Below are positions 1 to 11,900 of a stretch of DNA of 64,000 nucleotides, one piece after another. Within the stretch, counting starts at the first letter, position 1. Every line of letters begins with the position of its first letter. Origin of the DNA: Cucumis sativus. Taxonomy: Eukaryota > Streptophyta > Magnoliopsida > Cucurbitales > Cucurbitaceae. The position numbers and the translations under genes were made by a program. The DNA lies in the NCBI RefSeq assembly GCF_000004075.3, contig NC_026658.2, positions 24,540,075 to 24,604,074 on the forward strand, in the 5' to 3' direction. The notes beneath the pieces are model-generated. The model had not been told where the DNA came from and did no database searches. It was given only the letters and a program-made list of their open reading frames with translations.

Positions 1-575
1 AACTGACTTATTAAATATTTGATAAATTTTCATGAACTCTCGGGGAAAGCCTTTCCTTAAAAATTGGGGTTAGAAAATTATTGTAGAAGGATCCTTTCCA
101 AGAGGTAAATCTTCTTCTCTTGTCAACATCGCTTAGCTGGCATAATATATATCCATCGGCAACCTTAGCCCTTCAACAATTATTGTTCTTTTCTAAGTTG
201 GCTGCGTTTACTAAAGCTACGAGTGTCCGAGTGTCCAGTCAAGTACCCTTCTAGGACAGTATAGAAATAGATGAATGAGAAAATGAGAACCTTTCAAGCA
301 AATGTGTTATGTTTTAAGTCTAATTAAACTCAAAAGGACTTAACTATATCCAATTATTATACTGCACCCGTCCCAATTATTTGGCATCAGGTAACTAATC
401 AAATGCCCAATTAAATGTTGTTAAAACTGATAATACATCTTCTTCAAACTTCAAGAGTTAGTGATAGCTGATTATCAGACAGCCAGTTAAGCATGCTGAG
501 AGTTTAAACATCTAGCACACAGTAAAGAACAAAGAAAAACATAAAGAAATGAGAAAGTAATGGTCCACCACGAAT
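1..575. other. Intergenic spacer, nothing recognised
   Basis: AT-rich sequence with no coding-like reading frame, repeat or RNA gene that I can support. It could hold the 3' part of a gene lying to the left of the window, but nothing in the sequence shows it. Confidence 0.4.
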
Positions 576-701
576 TTATGAGGGGAAAGGAGCACCATGC
601 ACTTTCACAGTATGTCCCCTCCACCTTTTTGCAGACACCCTATCCTGCCCTGTACACACGAAGATAGCTGAAATAAGTACTAAGCTATAGCTAATCTTCA
701 T
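576..701 (-). CDS. Possible small secreted peptide (41 aa), unconfirmed
   Basis: An ATG-initiated 41-codon frame starts with a Lys-containing n-region (MKISYS), then a hydrophobic stretch (LVLISAIFV) and a possible cleavage zone around residues 20-24 (DRVSA). A short basic tail follows (KRWRGH, then VKVHGAPFPS at the C-terminus). This is the layout of a secreted peptide, but I recognise no family: it lacks the CLE, CEP, PSY, RGF and EPF signatures. The frame continues upstream of the ATG without a stop, so the start is not forced. A 41-codon frame can arise by chance. Confidence 0.22.
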   Translation of the reverse strand: MKISYSLVLISAIFVCTGQDRVSAKRWRGHTVKVHGAPFPS

Positions 702-2990
702 TTTAATGACCTTCAAAGATGCTAAAACAGTGTAAAGAACATGGACCAGCCAAATGGGAGGTGAAAAAAAATCTTTTGTCCATTCACTACGCGTGAACAA
801 AAACAATCTCACCCACCCAATATGGAAGAGCAGCAATAAATTCAATTGCCATCCTTGAGATGTATCACAGTTGCAATGTTTGAACCTGAAAGCAGCCACA
901 TAAATGTCAAGCTAACAGTACCCTATGTAATAAAGGATAATGTCTTATTGGAGCTTTATTATCACATCGAAAGCGGGGATAATAGGGCATTAGATGGGGC
1001 TACTGGCTGTGACGAAAGAAACACAATGTTGGGAAGATGCCTCCCATTACTGAAGCAAGTAAATATACGTCGACAGCAACAGTAATTTTGGAAAAAGAAG
1101 GCGGTCTTCACTTCTCCAATGATATTAATCTTGACACGTGGGTTGGCCCTCTACCACCATTCGCCAATCTCCACCTTTTTGGATTTGATATTATAACAAA
1201 CACCTTCCGTGCAGCAAGTTGGTTAAGCCCAGAAACGAGGCCTAAGCTGAACCTGGGTTCTTGCTTTTGAGTTTCTACTTCTTCGTCTCAATTACTAAAA
1301 TAACAACTAGTAATTCCTCTCACAAAAAGTGGTTTCAGAGGTGGGAGTGAACCTTTAGCCACCAATACAATCGCCCACTCAATAATAAGATTCTGATTCA
1401 TCTCTTCTATCTTTCTGTCTCAAAGATTTTACCGACTCCATTCTCATGGTTCCGAAGTTTAAAAGGAACGTGCCTAACTTTACAAACGCTTCAACCATCT
1501 TACTCATATTTTAAGAGACATCAAAACAGATATTAGGACTCCAAATTCAATTCAATCAAATAAAATAGGTTTATCTTACCTTCCTACCATTCTTCTTTAA
1601 CTTTTATCATATTCTCAAAATATTAGTTTTCATTTCAAAAAGTCACTATTTTCATTATTTAATTTTCTTTTTCAAGAGATCAAATTGTCACACTTCAATG
1701 GTTCAACTACAGAAACAAACCATATTAAAAAATACGTCCATACAAATGAACAAAAACTAAAAATATAAAAATTAAAATAAACATTTTAATATATAAGAAT
1801 AAAAATATAAAATTCAAAATAATATTTAAATAGAATAATATGTATTTATCAAGCAAACTTTGATTTGAATCACATCCTATAGTACTAAAACAATATATAG
1901 AGTTCATTGTGCACCATATGCATCATGAGGGAAAAAGCCGAAAGGTGGAATGACTAACCCAATAGAATATGGGCCTTAAAATGAAGAAATATGGTATTTC
2001 GTAGCATTGGCCCAACTCCATTCTTTGACCCAATAGAATGGAACTTAACTCCAGCCTGGGTAAAGATTATTTAAGACTAATAATCAGTCACTTCTTGTTA
2101 TCTTGTTATCGAATTTAAAAATATCTTTACAATAAATATTATTTTAAAATTTTCAATTTGATATGATATTTATTTTCTATCATTTTTATAATTTGACATT
2201 AATAATAATTTTTTTACTAATTTTTTATTAAACTAAAATAGTATACACATCAAACACAAACTATTATAATCAAATTGTAACAACTTAATACTATAATAAT
2301 CCACTTTTGACTTCGTCACACTGGCTAGATGTTTGATTTAGAAATGAACTTTTTTTAACACCATTACCTTTTTTAGATTTAAGTCGGACATATGAATTTG
2401 AACAAAGTTGAAAGTTTAGGTCCATGTCAATTAGGAATAATTTTTTTTTTTGTTATTTATGTGTTATTCTTAATAAAGAAAATTAAATCTAGATTCAAAA
2501 CAGTGTTTACTTTGGCTAAATTGTTTTATAAAATACTCTAAAAGTTAAAATATGGTTTTAAATTATAACTAGAAGAAGAAGAAGAGAAAGAGGCAATAAT
2601 AATGATAGGTGAGATCCTGATTAGGAATTGGGAGGCAAATGAGAGTGGAATTTTGGAGTTTAGACAAATTTCAGCTCTGACACTTTCCTCCAATATTAAA
2701 GAAACAATCTATAAAATGAATGAATTATGTCACATTAAAAACAATACATGTTCTAAAGAATCCTTCTTACAAGTTGACTTCACAAATTTAGATTATTTAA
2801 TTAGTTTGAAATATGATAGAAAAAGCTGTTGAATTTTCTCCCATTCCCATCTTCTTTGATACTTCCACCCATAAACTTGTCTTTTACTAACACAACCAAT
2901 CGAAGCAGGGGTCATCAATATCCACAACTGCATTTACCCAGAAATCCAAACTGCAAATATATTTTAAGAGTTTGACAGAAGAAGAAGATC
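702..2990. other. Intergenic spacer upstream of the C2-domain gene
   Basis: The first 600 bases are of mixed composition; 1600-2600 is strongly AT-rich. The last few hundred bases should contain the promoter of the C2-domain gene. Short frames in both directions lack protein-like composition. No repeat family recognised. Confidence 0.4.
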
Positions 2991-4202
2991 ATGGCATTCT
3001 GGGGAGGATCCCAACGGCAAATCAGACGGTTGCTTGAGGTCACAGGCACGTAAATTTTACTCATAAACCATTCTTGATCTTCATTATCCTCTTTATTTCA
3101 TTGTTTTCCCTTTTCTCATCGGTTCTACAGTTGATCGATGCTACAACTTGGAGGACACAGAGCCATTTGCAACTGATTACTCATGTGTCCTTGTATATGG
3201 CGGTTCCATGAGGAGGACCCGACCATGCTTTGGTACGTATGTGGTTTTAATTTTGGGAATTCAAATTCAAATGAAATCACTCTGTGAATTGAATGATTCA
3301 TTAGGTAAAGGTATACACCCAGTGTTCGAGGAGAAATTCGTTTTTGAATTCACTGAGAAAGATGTAGAATTGAACATTTGGGTATTGGCCAATAAGCCCA
3401 CAAGAAACGAGGAAGTTATTGGTTCTCTAAGGTAAGAACTCGGCCTTAGGATTTGGTAACGTTCTGTACATATAACAATAACAAATTTTCATAATTTTTT
3501 GCATTGTCCCTTTAGAGTTCAGCTCCAACAACTAATTTTTGATGGTCATGTTGACTCTACCTGGACTCTTCAGAAAACAGATGGCAGGTACAAATTAGCA
3601 ATAAGTTAAAAATTATATATAGAATTGCTTCTTCGTAAGTTAAGTTTGTTATCATGGCAGGCCTGCAGGTTACTTACGGCTCACAATGCAAATCCCCACT
3701 TCCAGTTGTAGAGTAATCTCCATTTCCTATACAACTATTTATTGATCAATGACAAGTGCAATAGTAGTTATTTGTTTTTGTTTTGATTTGGTGTAGTTAG
3801 AGCGCCAAGACTCGTATTACACAGCGCCAAGGTTGGATTCTACAGCTCCTCCCGAAGCAGATGGAACCCAACGCCCAATTTTGTACAACCTCCTACCATA
3901 TGGCGCCCGTCCCCCGCCGAGCCCAACGCAGCCAAATGAGTCTGCCGCTGCTCTTTGGTCCCAATTCCTGCCATATGGTTCTCCACCACCAACTACCTCT
4001 GCCTACAATACAACCACTGCTCCCCCTGCAGGCTACCCAATTCATTCTCCCCCTGCAGGCTACCCAATTCATTCTCCCCCTCCACCAGGTACTTTTTCAT
4101 TTCTTCATTAAATCTTTCAAACTAGAGCTCAAAATGGCTGATTAAACATCACAAGTTTCAGGTTCAAGCTTCCCCGGCATTTACCCACCTCCATCGCGCT
4201 AA
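2991..4202 (+). CDS. C2-domain protein with Pro-rich C-terminal tail (SRC2-like)
   Basis: Seven exons read by splice sites: 2991-3045, 3131-3232, 3305-3431, 3516-3587, 3661-3712, 3797-4088, 4162-4202, giving 246 residues. Residues about 12-120 form a single C2 domain: a first strand with LEVTVDRCYNLED, the usual phrase HPVFEEKFVFEF, the phrase VIGSLRVQL, then YLRLTMQI. The remaining half is rich in Pro, Ser, Tyr and Gly and includes a tandem GYPIHSPPA repeat. Plant C2 proteins of this build (SRC2, BAP-like) bind membrane lipids, often in a Ca2+-dependent way. Few acidic loop residues are seen, so Ca2+ binding is uncertain. Intron 1 must use a GC donor (CAG|GCACGT at 3046) to keep frame; all others are GT-AG. 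An AATAAA lies at 4315-4320. Confidence 0.85.
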
Positions 4203-4314
4203 CGACTCACCTCAGCATGTTCTGTAGATTAAACGTGAGAAAGCTTTCACTGTGCTAATCGATCACTAAAAATTATTCTTTGATGTGATTATATCTCCAT
4301 TTTTAATTTGTGGT

Positions 4315-4320
4315 AATAAA
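4315..4320 (+). terminator. Candidate polyadenylation signal of the C2 gene
   Basis: An AATAAA hexamer lies 113 bases after the stop codon of the C2-domain gene, a usual distance for plant 3' UTRs. Plant poly(A) signals are loose, so this is only a candidate. Confidence 0.4.
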
Positions 4321-6471
4321 GGACGATGGAGTGATGAGTGTTGGGTGGTTTTTATTGATGTATTTATGATCTAGGGAGGAATGTCTTTGAGGACTGGCAT
4401 TAATTAATAAGTTTGATTGTGTTGTTACCAAGTAATTAAAGTGATTCATACCACGGAAGATTAGTTGAAACTTTAAAGCAAATTAAAAGCAAAGAAACAT
4501 TTCTGTCATATTTTTCATCTTCCACATCTCTTCTTTGCCCTCATTTACTTGCCTTCTCAAATCAAAATCTACATATTCCAGCCGAGAGTCTAATCAATGG
4601 GCCTGGTATTGGGCCTTAGCAACTGGTAAGAAAATTATGGATACAGACTCAATAGACCTGTGTCTTGACGAAACTTTATTACTGTTCCCAAACCAAAGAA
4701 CGATGGTTGATACTCAATAGTCCATTCTACATTCCTACGCTAATATATTCTTCATTTTCTTTCCAACATACATCCAAATCTCAACTTTCTCTATAGATCA
4801 TCGATCTGCCATATTGCCAACAACCAAAATAGTTTCTAGAAAGACAAATGTGTAAAAATGAAAACTAAAACGATTCTCAGTTTGGAACAAAAAGGACCTT
4901 GTAAAAAAATAATCCTGATTATTAAAACATATGGCACTCTATTATTCACGACCTTCAGAGTTTTAGATAACAGCAATCTTCAATTCTGTTTCATGGCATT
5001 TTCAAGTTGTAGAGCATCTTCAAATAAACATTTCACTGACAAGTGGCAATGATTTAATTTCTGATGAAACCATACATAAACCGGGGATGGTAAGGGTATC
5101 ACCTGCTTCTGTTGTGTCATGTCTAAAATTTCTCCCTTGCACATGATACTTTTCCTTGCAGCTGGCACAAATGTTAGTTGTTGTATAGACATTGTAGTGC
5201 TAAATGTTACACGGACAATGTAAACTGCCAAACAAACAGACCTCACAGTACAAAAAGTGAATTCAACAGTTTACATTAAGATGCACTTCTTTTGAATCTG
5301 AATCATGATTTTACAAAACCATGAACAAAAGCGTCCTAAACATCACAGTCATTATGTTGAAACTAAGACGACCTTTTACTGTGAAAAAGATTCATATAAT
5401 AATCAGAATATAGATCTCCCCAAGAATTACTGCACCTTTGAGATCCAATCCAACCACCTCATATAAATTTTGCTCCTTGTGAAGGGGACAAGCACCGGTT
5501 TCAATTCAAGGAAATATTAATGGGCTTGACGGCCTTACTCCGTCTCTCTTGTATTTATGTGGCAACTTACATAAATTGTTTTATAAACAAGCAACCGAAG
5601 CTACAATGTTTGACCACAGAGGAAAAGAAAACTTGTAGGTCAGCATGATGCAACTCTGTACTGGTCAAATGCTTTAAAAAAAAACTGCCATAAATGCAGG
5701 AGAGGTAATTTTAATGCGATATTGATGCTAAAGCGAACAGATATTGCGTATCAACAATACAATTAACCATGGCAGCAACATCAACAAAATCAGATCATAT
5801 GGAGACTTCCCACCAAGTATATTTTAGTGCAGAATGACCCTCTGTCTAAATAGATCTGACAACTAAACAAGTAAACAAAAATGATCAAAACTAACTCACT
5901 ATTCACTTCGTAAGGACAGTATACAATCCAACACTTTCGGATTGGTTCAAGAGTGAGCCAATTGATCTGTTTGTAGAGGCTGATAGAGGCGGTGGTTCTT
6001 CCAAATACCAGCTGAAACATCCAGAGGAGTGAAAATGCAACTGGTAGGAAAGTGGTTGTCATATCTAGTATACTGAAACAAGTACATCAAAGGCTTCACA
6101 ACATGAGTAGTGTAGCACGGTGAGAAAGATGATGAATACCGTGCATGTGACCATGCTATTTGCTATGGTACTGAAAATAGTCCATCAAATAAATGAATAT
6201 TGCTGCAGATTAATGCAAGCACTTGTTAAGTATTGGACGTGAAATTAGTAGACTCTGTCATGCACTACTCATCTATCAATCCAATAGATTCCAACAATAT
6301 TTGAAGAAAGTTAGGACCGTGAATATTTAATTCCAAGACGAGCAATAAGCAGAGCACACAGCATGAAATTAAATACACTAAACACAGAATCAAGGCAATA
6401 CAACCACAAAACAATGCAGAAGAACAAGACCAGAAGCGTTTACGTTTTGAAACTTGCTTCATTCCTGATAT
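4321..6471. other. Spacer between the convergent C2 and F-box genes
   Basis: The C2 gene (+) and the F-box gene (-) point towards each other. The part next to 6471 is probably 3' UTR of the F-box gene. Frames of 60-90 codons on both strands (for example 5790-6062, -) show no family resemblance. No transposon or RNA gene recognised. Confidence 0.4.
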
Positions 6472-8079
6472 CTAATTATTAATTCGAGAACTGCTATTAC
6501 CACCTGACCACCTTCTCAGTGTACAAGCAACTAAACCCCTCCCCGCCAAAAGGCCTAACCTTGACTTTAGTGACGAAGATCGCCCAGCACTACTAGATGC
6601 AATCGTAGGAGGCACAACTTGATTAGGAATCGGATGAAAATCAACCACATTATCTTGTATCCCGCCTTCACTTGCACTTGCATCCGGATGTTCAGGTTCA
6701 CCACTGTCTAGATTCACAGCAAGAGATCCCCGACTCAATCTCAACGAATCTGCACCCTCCGGAGTTACTCCTCGACATTTCTTAACCTTCACTTTCACTA
6801 AATTTGGGCACCCTTCAGCAAGCGCTTCCATACCTTGATCCGAAACAGGACAACTCTTAATGCATAGCTTTTTCAGTGCTATGCATTTCGCGGCAATGCA
6901 CGATATTTCGCTATCACCAACAGTATCGCTTCCACACAATGCCAACCGCTCTAAATTACGGCAATTTGAGGCCAGTATTTCCAGGCTTACCTTTGTGGGA
7001 TTCACTCCGATGAGAACAAGTTCTTGAAGGTTAGAGCAATTTCTGGCAACCGCTACTAAACCTTCGTCGCCAATCCTATTTGCCTTCCATCCATCAATGT
7101 GCAGTTTCCTCAAGAGTTTGCATCGTTCTGCTAGCGCCACAATGCCCAGGTTGGTACACTCCGGGGTCTTAACGAGGTGCAAAATTTCCAGATCCAAGCA
7201 ATTTGAGATCGCCGAGAGGCCTACATCACTTACCTGAAGCCTTTCGAGATGGACTTCAACAAGACCGGTGACTCGGTCTGCTATAACTCTGAGCAACGCA
7301 TCCCAATCTCCTGAGCATCGAAAGAGCTTCAAAGTTCTCAAACTTTTCGCACCGATTAATAGCGGTCCGAAACACTGTGCATTGTAAAGATCTTTTAGAC
7401 AAATAGTTTTGAGGGATGACCCAGCAATGCCAGGCCCAATCGGCTCGGCAGTTGAATCGGTGATCCCCCGAAGTCGCTTCACGGACAATTCTTCAAGGGC
7501 GGAACAATTATCAAGAACCGCGTTCATGCCTTTGGCTCCAAATGTGCAAGATCCACAAGAGAGTTTCTTCAAACCCTTGCAGTTTTTGGCAAAAGCGGCC
7601 ATGCCAACATCGGTCAATTCACGGCACGCACGAAGCTTGAGACGAGTCAAATTACGGCATCGAAGAGAGATGAGGATAAGCGAGTCGTCTCGGATGCTCG
7701 TAGATCTACGGTCACATTTCAAAGCAAGTTTGGTAACGGCATCGAATCGAGTAAAAAGGGAAGGTATCATAGAGGAAAGATCCGCTTCAGCTTTAAGGGA
7801 GAGACGATGACGGCTTTGTCCCTCCACTTTGAACCAGCGGCGACAAACGAGAGAACATCCCTTCCGGTCGACAGAACTAAGGGATTGGAAAATACAAGCC
7901 AAGCACTCATCCGGAAGATCGGAAATAAAGTCGGAGGCACCATGAATTATTTCCTGAACGTCATCGGTTTCATCCAGATGCATCGGGGAAATCAGAGCCG
8001 TAGATTTGATCTTAGATCGATGACTGTGATTGCTATCGCGGCGGCTAAGAATCGCAGCCGACGAAGCTGATTGGCCCAT
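6472..8079 (-). CDS. F-box/LRR protein, SKIP2/VFB type
   Basis: Single-exon gene of 535 codons. Residues about 52-96 are an F-box (LPDECLACIFQSLSSVDRKG and then CSLVCRRWFKVE), which contacts SKP1/ASK in an SCF ubiquitin ligase. From about residue 105 to 430 there are repeated cysteine-containing LRRs with the C.NL..L.L..C pattern, the substrate-binding solenoid. The C-terminus is Ser-rich and basic. The protein begins MGQSAS, which fits an N-myristoylation consensus (Gly2, Ser6). Length, start and domain order match Arabidopsis VFB/SKIP2 proteins, which are linked to auxin-related growth and lateral roots; the substrate is unknown. Two long frames on the opposite strand (7409-7810, 7807-8070) are shadows. 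Confidence 0.93.
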   Translation of the reverse strand: MGQSASSAAILSRRDSNHSHRSKIKSTALISPMHLDETDDVQEIIHGASDFISDLPDECLACIFQSLSSVDRKGCSLVCRRWFKVEGQSRHRLSLKAEADLSSMIPSLFTRFDAVTKLALKCDRRSTSIRDDSLILISLRCRNLTRLKLRACRELTDVGMAAFAKNCKGLKKLSCGSCTFGAKGMNAVLDNCSALEELSVKRLRGITDSTAEPIGPGIAGSSLKTICLKDLYNAQCFGPLLIGAKSLRTLKLFRCSGDWDALLRVIADRVTGLVEVHLERLQVSDVGLSAISNCLDLEILHLVKTPECTNLGIVALAERCKLLRKLHIDGWKANRIGDEGLVAVARNCSNLQELVLIGVNPTKVSLEILASNCRNLERLALCGSDTVGDSEISCIAAKCIALKKLCIKSCPVSDQGMEALAEGCPNLVKVKVKKCRGVTPEGADSLRLSRGSLAVNLDSGEPEHPDASASEGGIQDNVVDFHPIPNQVVPPTIASSSAGRSSSLKSRLGLLAGRGLVACTLRRWSGGNSSSRINN

Positions 8080-8940
8080 TCAGGGCAAGTTGAAGAAGGA
8101 ACAATCTCGGTTTGAAGGGTTGAAATATTATTGATCATACGAAGGGAGGAGGAGGGAGATGGGGTTAGGTTGAAGGTCTCGGACGTTGTTGTTCCGTTGA
8201 TTTCCGTTCTACAGAGAGGAAGAGCGGAACGAGATGACGGACTTGAAAACTAATTCCAATTGGCTTTTGGAAAAGTTTCTTTTATTTTGTTTCTTTTTTA
8301 CAACTTTTATTTTTATTTTTAATAGAATAGTCACCTCCACTGTGAGAGAAAATGAGGAGCGGGCGACCTCACGTGGTCTTCGTGGACTCAGATCCCGTCT
8401 CTCTCTCCTGCTCACTACTTAACCAATCTTTGAATCCCTCTTCCCCCCCTTCTCCGATCAATTAGCCTACTCTCCTTTTTCTTTTTCTTTTTCTTTTTCT
8501 TCCCCCCCTTTTTTTTTCATTTATACATTTTTATTCAAACAATCATAATGCAAATTATTTCCTTTTCCTTTTTTTTTATATAAAAAAATACAACCAAACC
8601 TGTGTTTTAAAAAGAAAAAGAACAAAGTGAAAAAGATAAAGATTGAATATTAAAGTTATAACTTTCCAAATCAATTTCACCTTCATCATCAATACCATCC
8701 ATCGAAACTTGTCAATAATTTTTGGATAAATATTTTCATTTGCCACATAAATTTGTTTAATATTTACAGCCAGCTGTCAATTCGTTGGGCCACTTGAGAA
8801 GAGGAATTAATTGCTGGTATAGACCCACCCAGCCCAATGAACGGCCCCGTAAAGCCCAATAACCCGAGACGAAGGCACCTTCGTCCAGTCACTTCATGCT
8901 CAGCTCTCAGCTGCTCTCCACACGAACGTTTGTGATCCTC
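8080..8940. promoter_or_regulatory. Divergent promoter region between F-box and DCL genes
   Basis: Both start codons face outward from this 861-base spacer, so it must hold both 5' UTRs and promoters. The DCL side has three site II-like motifs: TGGGCC at 8786-8791 and AGCCCA at 8831-8836 and 8853-8858. Such TCP-bound elements are common in plant promoters for organelle and translation genes, which suits DCL. The middle holds a CTTTTT-repeat and poly-T/poly-C pyrimidine tracts (about 8473-8515). Confidence 0.6.
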
Positions 8941-11900
8941 ATGGCTGCTTCTTTTCTTTTCAGAGGTCATCCGCTCCTGCGGTTAGGGCTTAAGCGCCGG
9001 GGGCAGTGTACTGGGATTGTGCAAGTGACTTGCCGGTTTTGCTGCAGTGCGACTGCGGCGTCTACTCCATCGGACGGCGACTTAACAGCTGGTGATAATG
9101 CTACCTCAGTGGTGAGTGTCAGTGAGCCACCAAAGTACCTAAGATGGGACGAGCCTGATTATCGAAAGTGGAAGAACCAGGAGGAGGAAATTCTTGGCGA
9201 TATTGAGCCTATCATATTCCTCACTAAAGAGATCCTCCACTCCCATAGGTTTGTCCTGCTCTCAAAATTTCACCCCGTAAGTTTTTACTCTATATTATAG
9301 GAATTATGTCTTTGTTTTTTTGTTGCTGAGCAGTTATACAAGAAAATATTGAAGGAAAATTATGTTTTTCTTTTTGGACTGCTGGAATAGGAACCTCCGT
9401 GGCTTGAAGAATATATTATATTATGTTGTAGATTGGAGAAAATGGTTTGTTAAACCTCACTGACAGAGGTAACATGTTTTGAGTCAGAACGTAGTGAAAA
9501 ATCCATTGTTTTGAAAAGAAAAAAAAAAACCAAGACTTTTGTCCAAGAAATATCCGGAATACCTTTTGACTCGAGGTAATGAAGGATTGTAAAGCGGAAA
9601 TCTACCTGCATCTTTCTTTAGAAATTTGCTAGCGGGTAGATGGGAATGGCAAGTAACGTGAAAAGTAAATATGAATCGGACAATTTTAAGTTTATAACTT
9701 CTTGATAAATGAACACCAATTATTAGGTTTTTTACTTCTACATTGAATCAATTTGAAATGGTATATCATATATGGTGTGTGTTTACTTGGCAATAGGATT
9801 ATTACTTTTGGTACATGAACTCCTAGCTAGATCATTTGATAAATAGCACAATGCATTTGATATTCACAAACGACATGAGACCCTAGATGTTGAATCTTTC
9901 CTAAAACTATAGCAACTACGGATAACCTTTCAGAATCATTATGGTAGAAAGAAAATGAATACTGTAATTAGGTTTGGCAGCATGCTGTTTGTACCCTTTG
10001 TAATCTTTCTGTGTTTATTTGGGATCTAAGTAACTACAGACAACCTCTGCAAAGAACAAGCAGTATGCCTTAGAGTTACTTTGTGCCAACAGAGGATCAT
10101 TATGTGTCAGTTGTCAGCTTAGTGCTTATTTCTGAAATTTTGGAATTGTGAAATTATGGACTAAAATTTTCATTTTTTTCATTCTCACCATATCCTTCCC
10201 CTCACCACCAAAAGAATTTAAAACCCAGTTAGAGAAAAACTTATGTGGTTATCATGTGACACTATTAAGGTATTGATCATAATGCTGCACCAGATTTTCG
10301 CTACTGGCATACATATCTGTATATTTGTGGGATGCAAACAGCATTTGGTTCTCTCTTGGACATGAAGTCACAACTTAATTAATTAATGCACTCATCTTTC
10401 AGCTCTATCCAAGAAATTGTCAGTTGTGCGGCTTGAGGAAGGGATTCTTTTTTTCTTTTTTTTTTTTTTTGTATGTTAGGGCCCTTGGGCAAGCATGTGT
10501 TTGATAGTTTCATTTTGGGAGATATTCAAGCCTCTCACTTTGCTTGAGACTTGCCTCTTTTTTCTTTTATTTTGCCCTCTTTGGAATTAGCTAACGCAGA
10601 TTTGTGTTGACAATTTGATAGATATTTCTTGACACAATATTTTTATAGCTTTTCTTCCATTTGGTTGCTTACTGGAGTTATGATTGTTACCTGCATGCTG
10701 CCTTTGATCTTCTCCATCTTGTATAGTATCCCATTCATAATTTTATGATAATTGAGATCAATGGTTATTGGTTATGTTCAGTGTGAACTAGTGGGTGACC
10801 ATGTAGCTTTTAACTGGTAAAAACAGTGCTTTCATCAATGTGTAGGGTAGGTTGCCAGGTTGGCTCGTTCATAGGTTGGTCTCATTCGGCACTTTTCTAT
10901 AAAATCTATAGTTCATGTTTCTGTTTGACGATCACACTTCGCTCCTATGATTTTATGCCCCCCTCTTAAGAACCTTTACTTTGTACACTAGGTATGCGGA
11001 TGGGGAGCGACTGACATTGGAGGATGAGAGAACTGTGGTAGACAGACTTCTGGCACATCATCCACATGCTGAAGATAAAATTGGATGTGGACTTGAATCC
11101 ATCATGGTATGCTCTTATCTTAGACTAAATGTTTCAGAGTTCTTATCATACTATGTTTCAACTTTCAAACATGCAGTTTGCATCCCTTATTTTGTTAGGT
11201 TGTATTGAAGTAAGAGCAGATAAAGAACCAAATGACATTTGGTTTATGGATATATATATATAACTTCTTTTTGGAAAGATACTGTAATACAATGTAGGGG
11301 TGGGGAGATTTGAACCTAGGACCTCTTGTTCAGGGGTATATATAGGTGCTAGTTGAACTAAGTTCATGTTGGCAAGTTTATAGATATTTCTAAAAGCTCA
11401 AAATGCAATGGGGTGAGGGGGGATGTAGATTTGCATGTTTTAGTAGGATGGAAGGCGTTGAGTGCAGTTGCATGGACATCATGCTTGTGAGGTTCAAGAA
11501 TCCTATGAAATGAAATCTGCAACTTTATCTCTGAAGAAATAATGGGACAACAGGAACCACCAGGCTGTTATAACCATAAGATAAGAAAGTATTACAAAGT
11601 TGGGAATATAAATTTGAGATCCCTTTTGCCTAATTCTCTCAATTCCAAGCTACATTAAATTTGACGTGAACGCCAACAATCTTTGATATTCTAGTCTTGG
11701 TTAATGATTCCAGCGCACATTAAAAAGGAAATTAAATAATTTTTAACTTTTTGAAAACTTTGTCCTACCAATTATGAGTCATTAACTAAATATAGTGTAA
11801 AGATACAAGGTTGGAATTGATAGTAACGGTAAGAGAAACCATGACAGCATGTGAACCCCCCCCCCCCCCCCCCCGCCCCCAAAAAAAAAAAAAAAAAGGT

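Noticed and set aside
7409-8070. Two plus-strand frames of 133 and 87 codons
   Set aside because: They lie wholly antisense to the F-box/LRR gene and owe their length to its codon composition. No family signature.
11275-11375. tRNA gene on the minus strand
   Set aside because: Box A and box B are present but no cloverleaf with paired acceptor stem forms by eye, and direct repeats flank a longer unit. A SINE explains it better.
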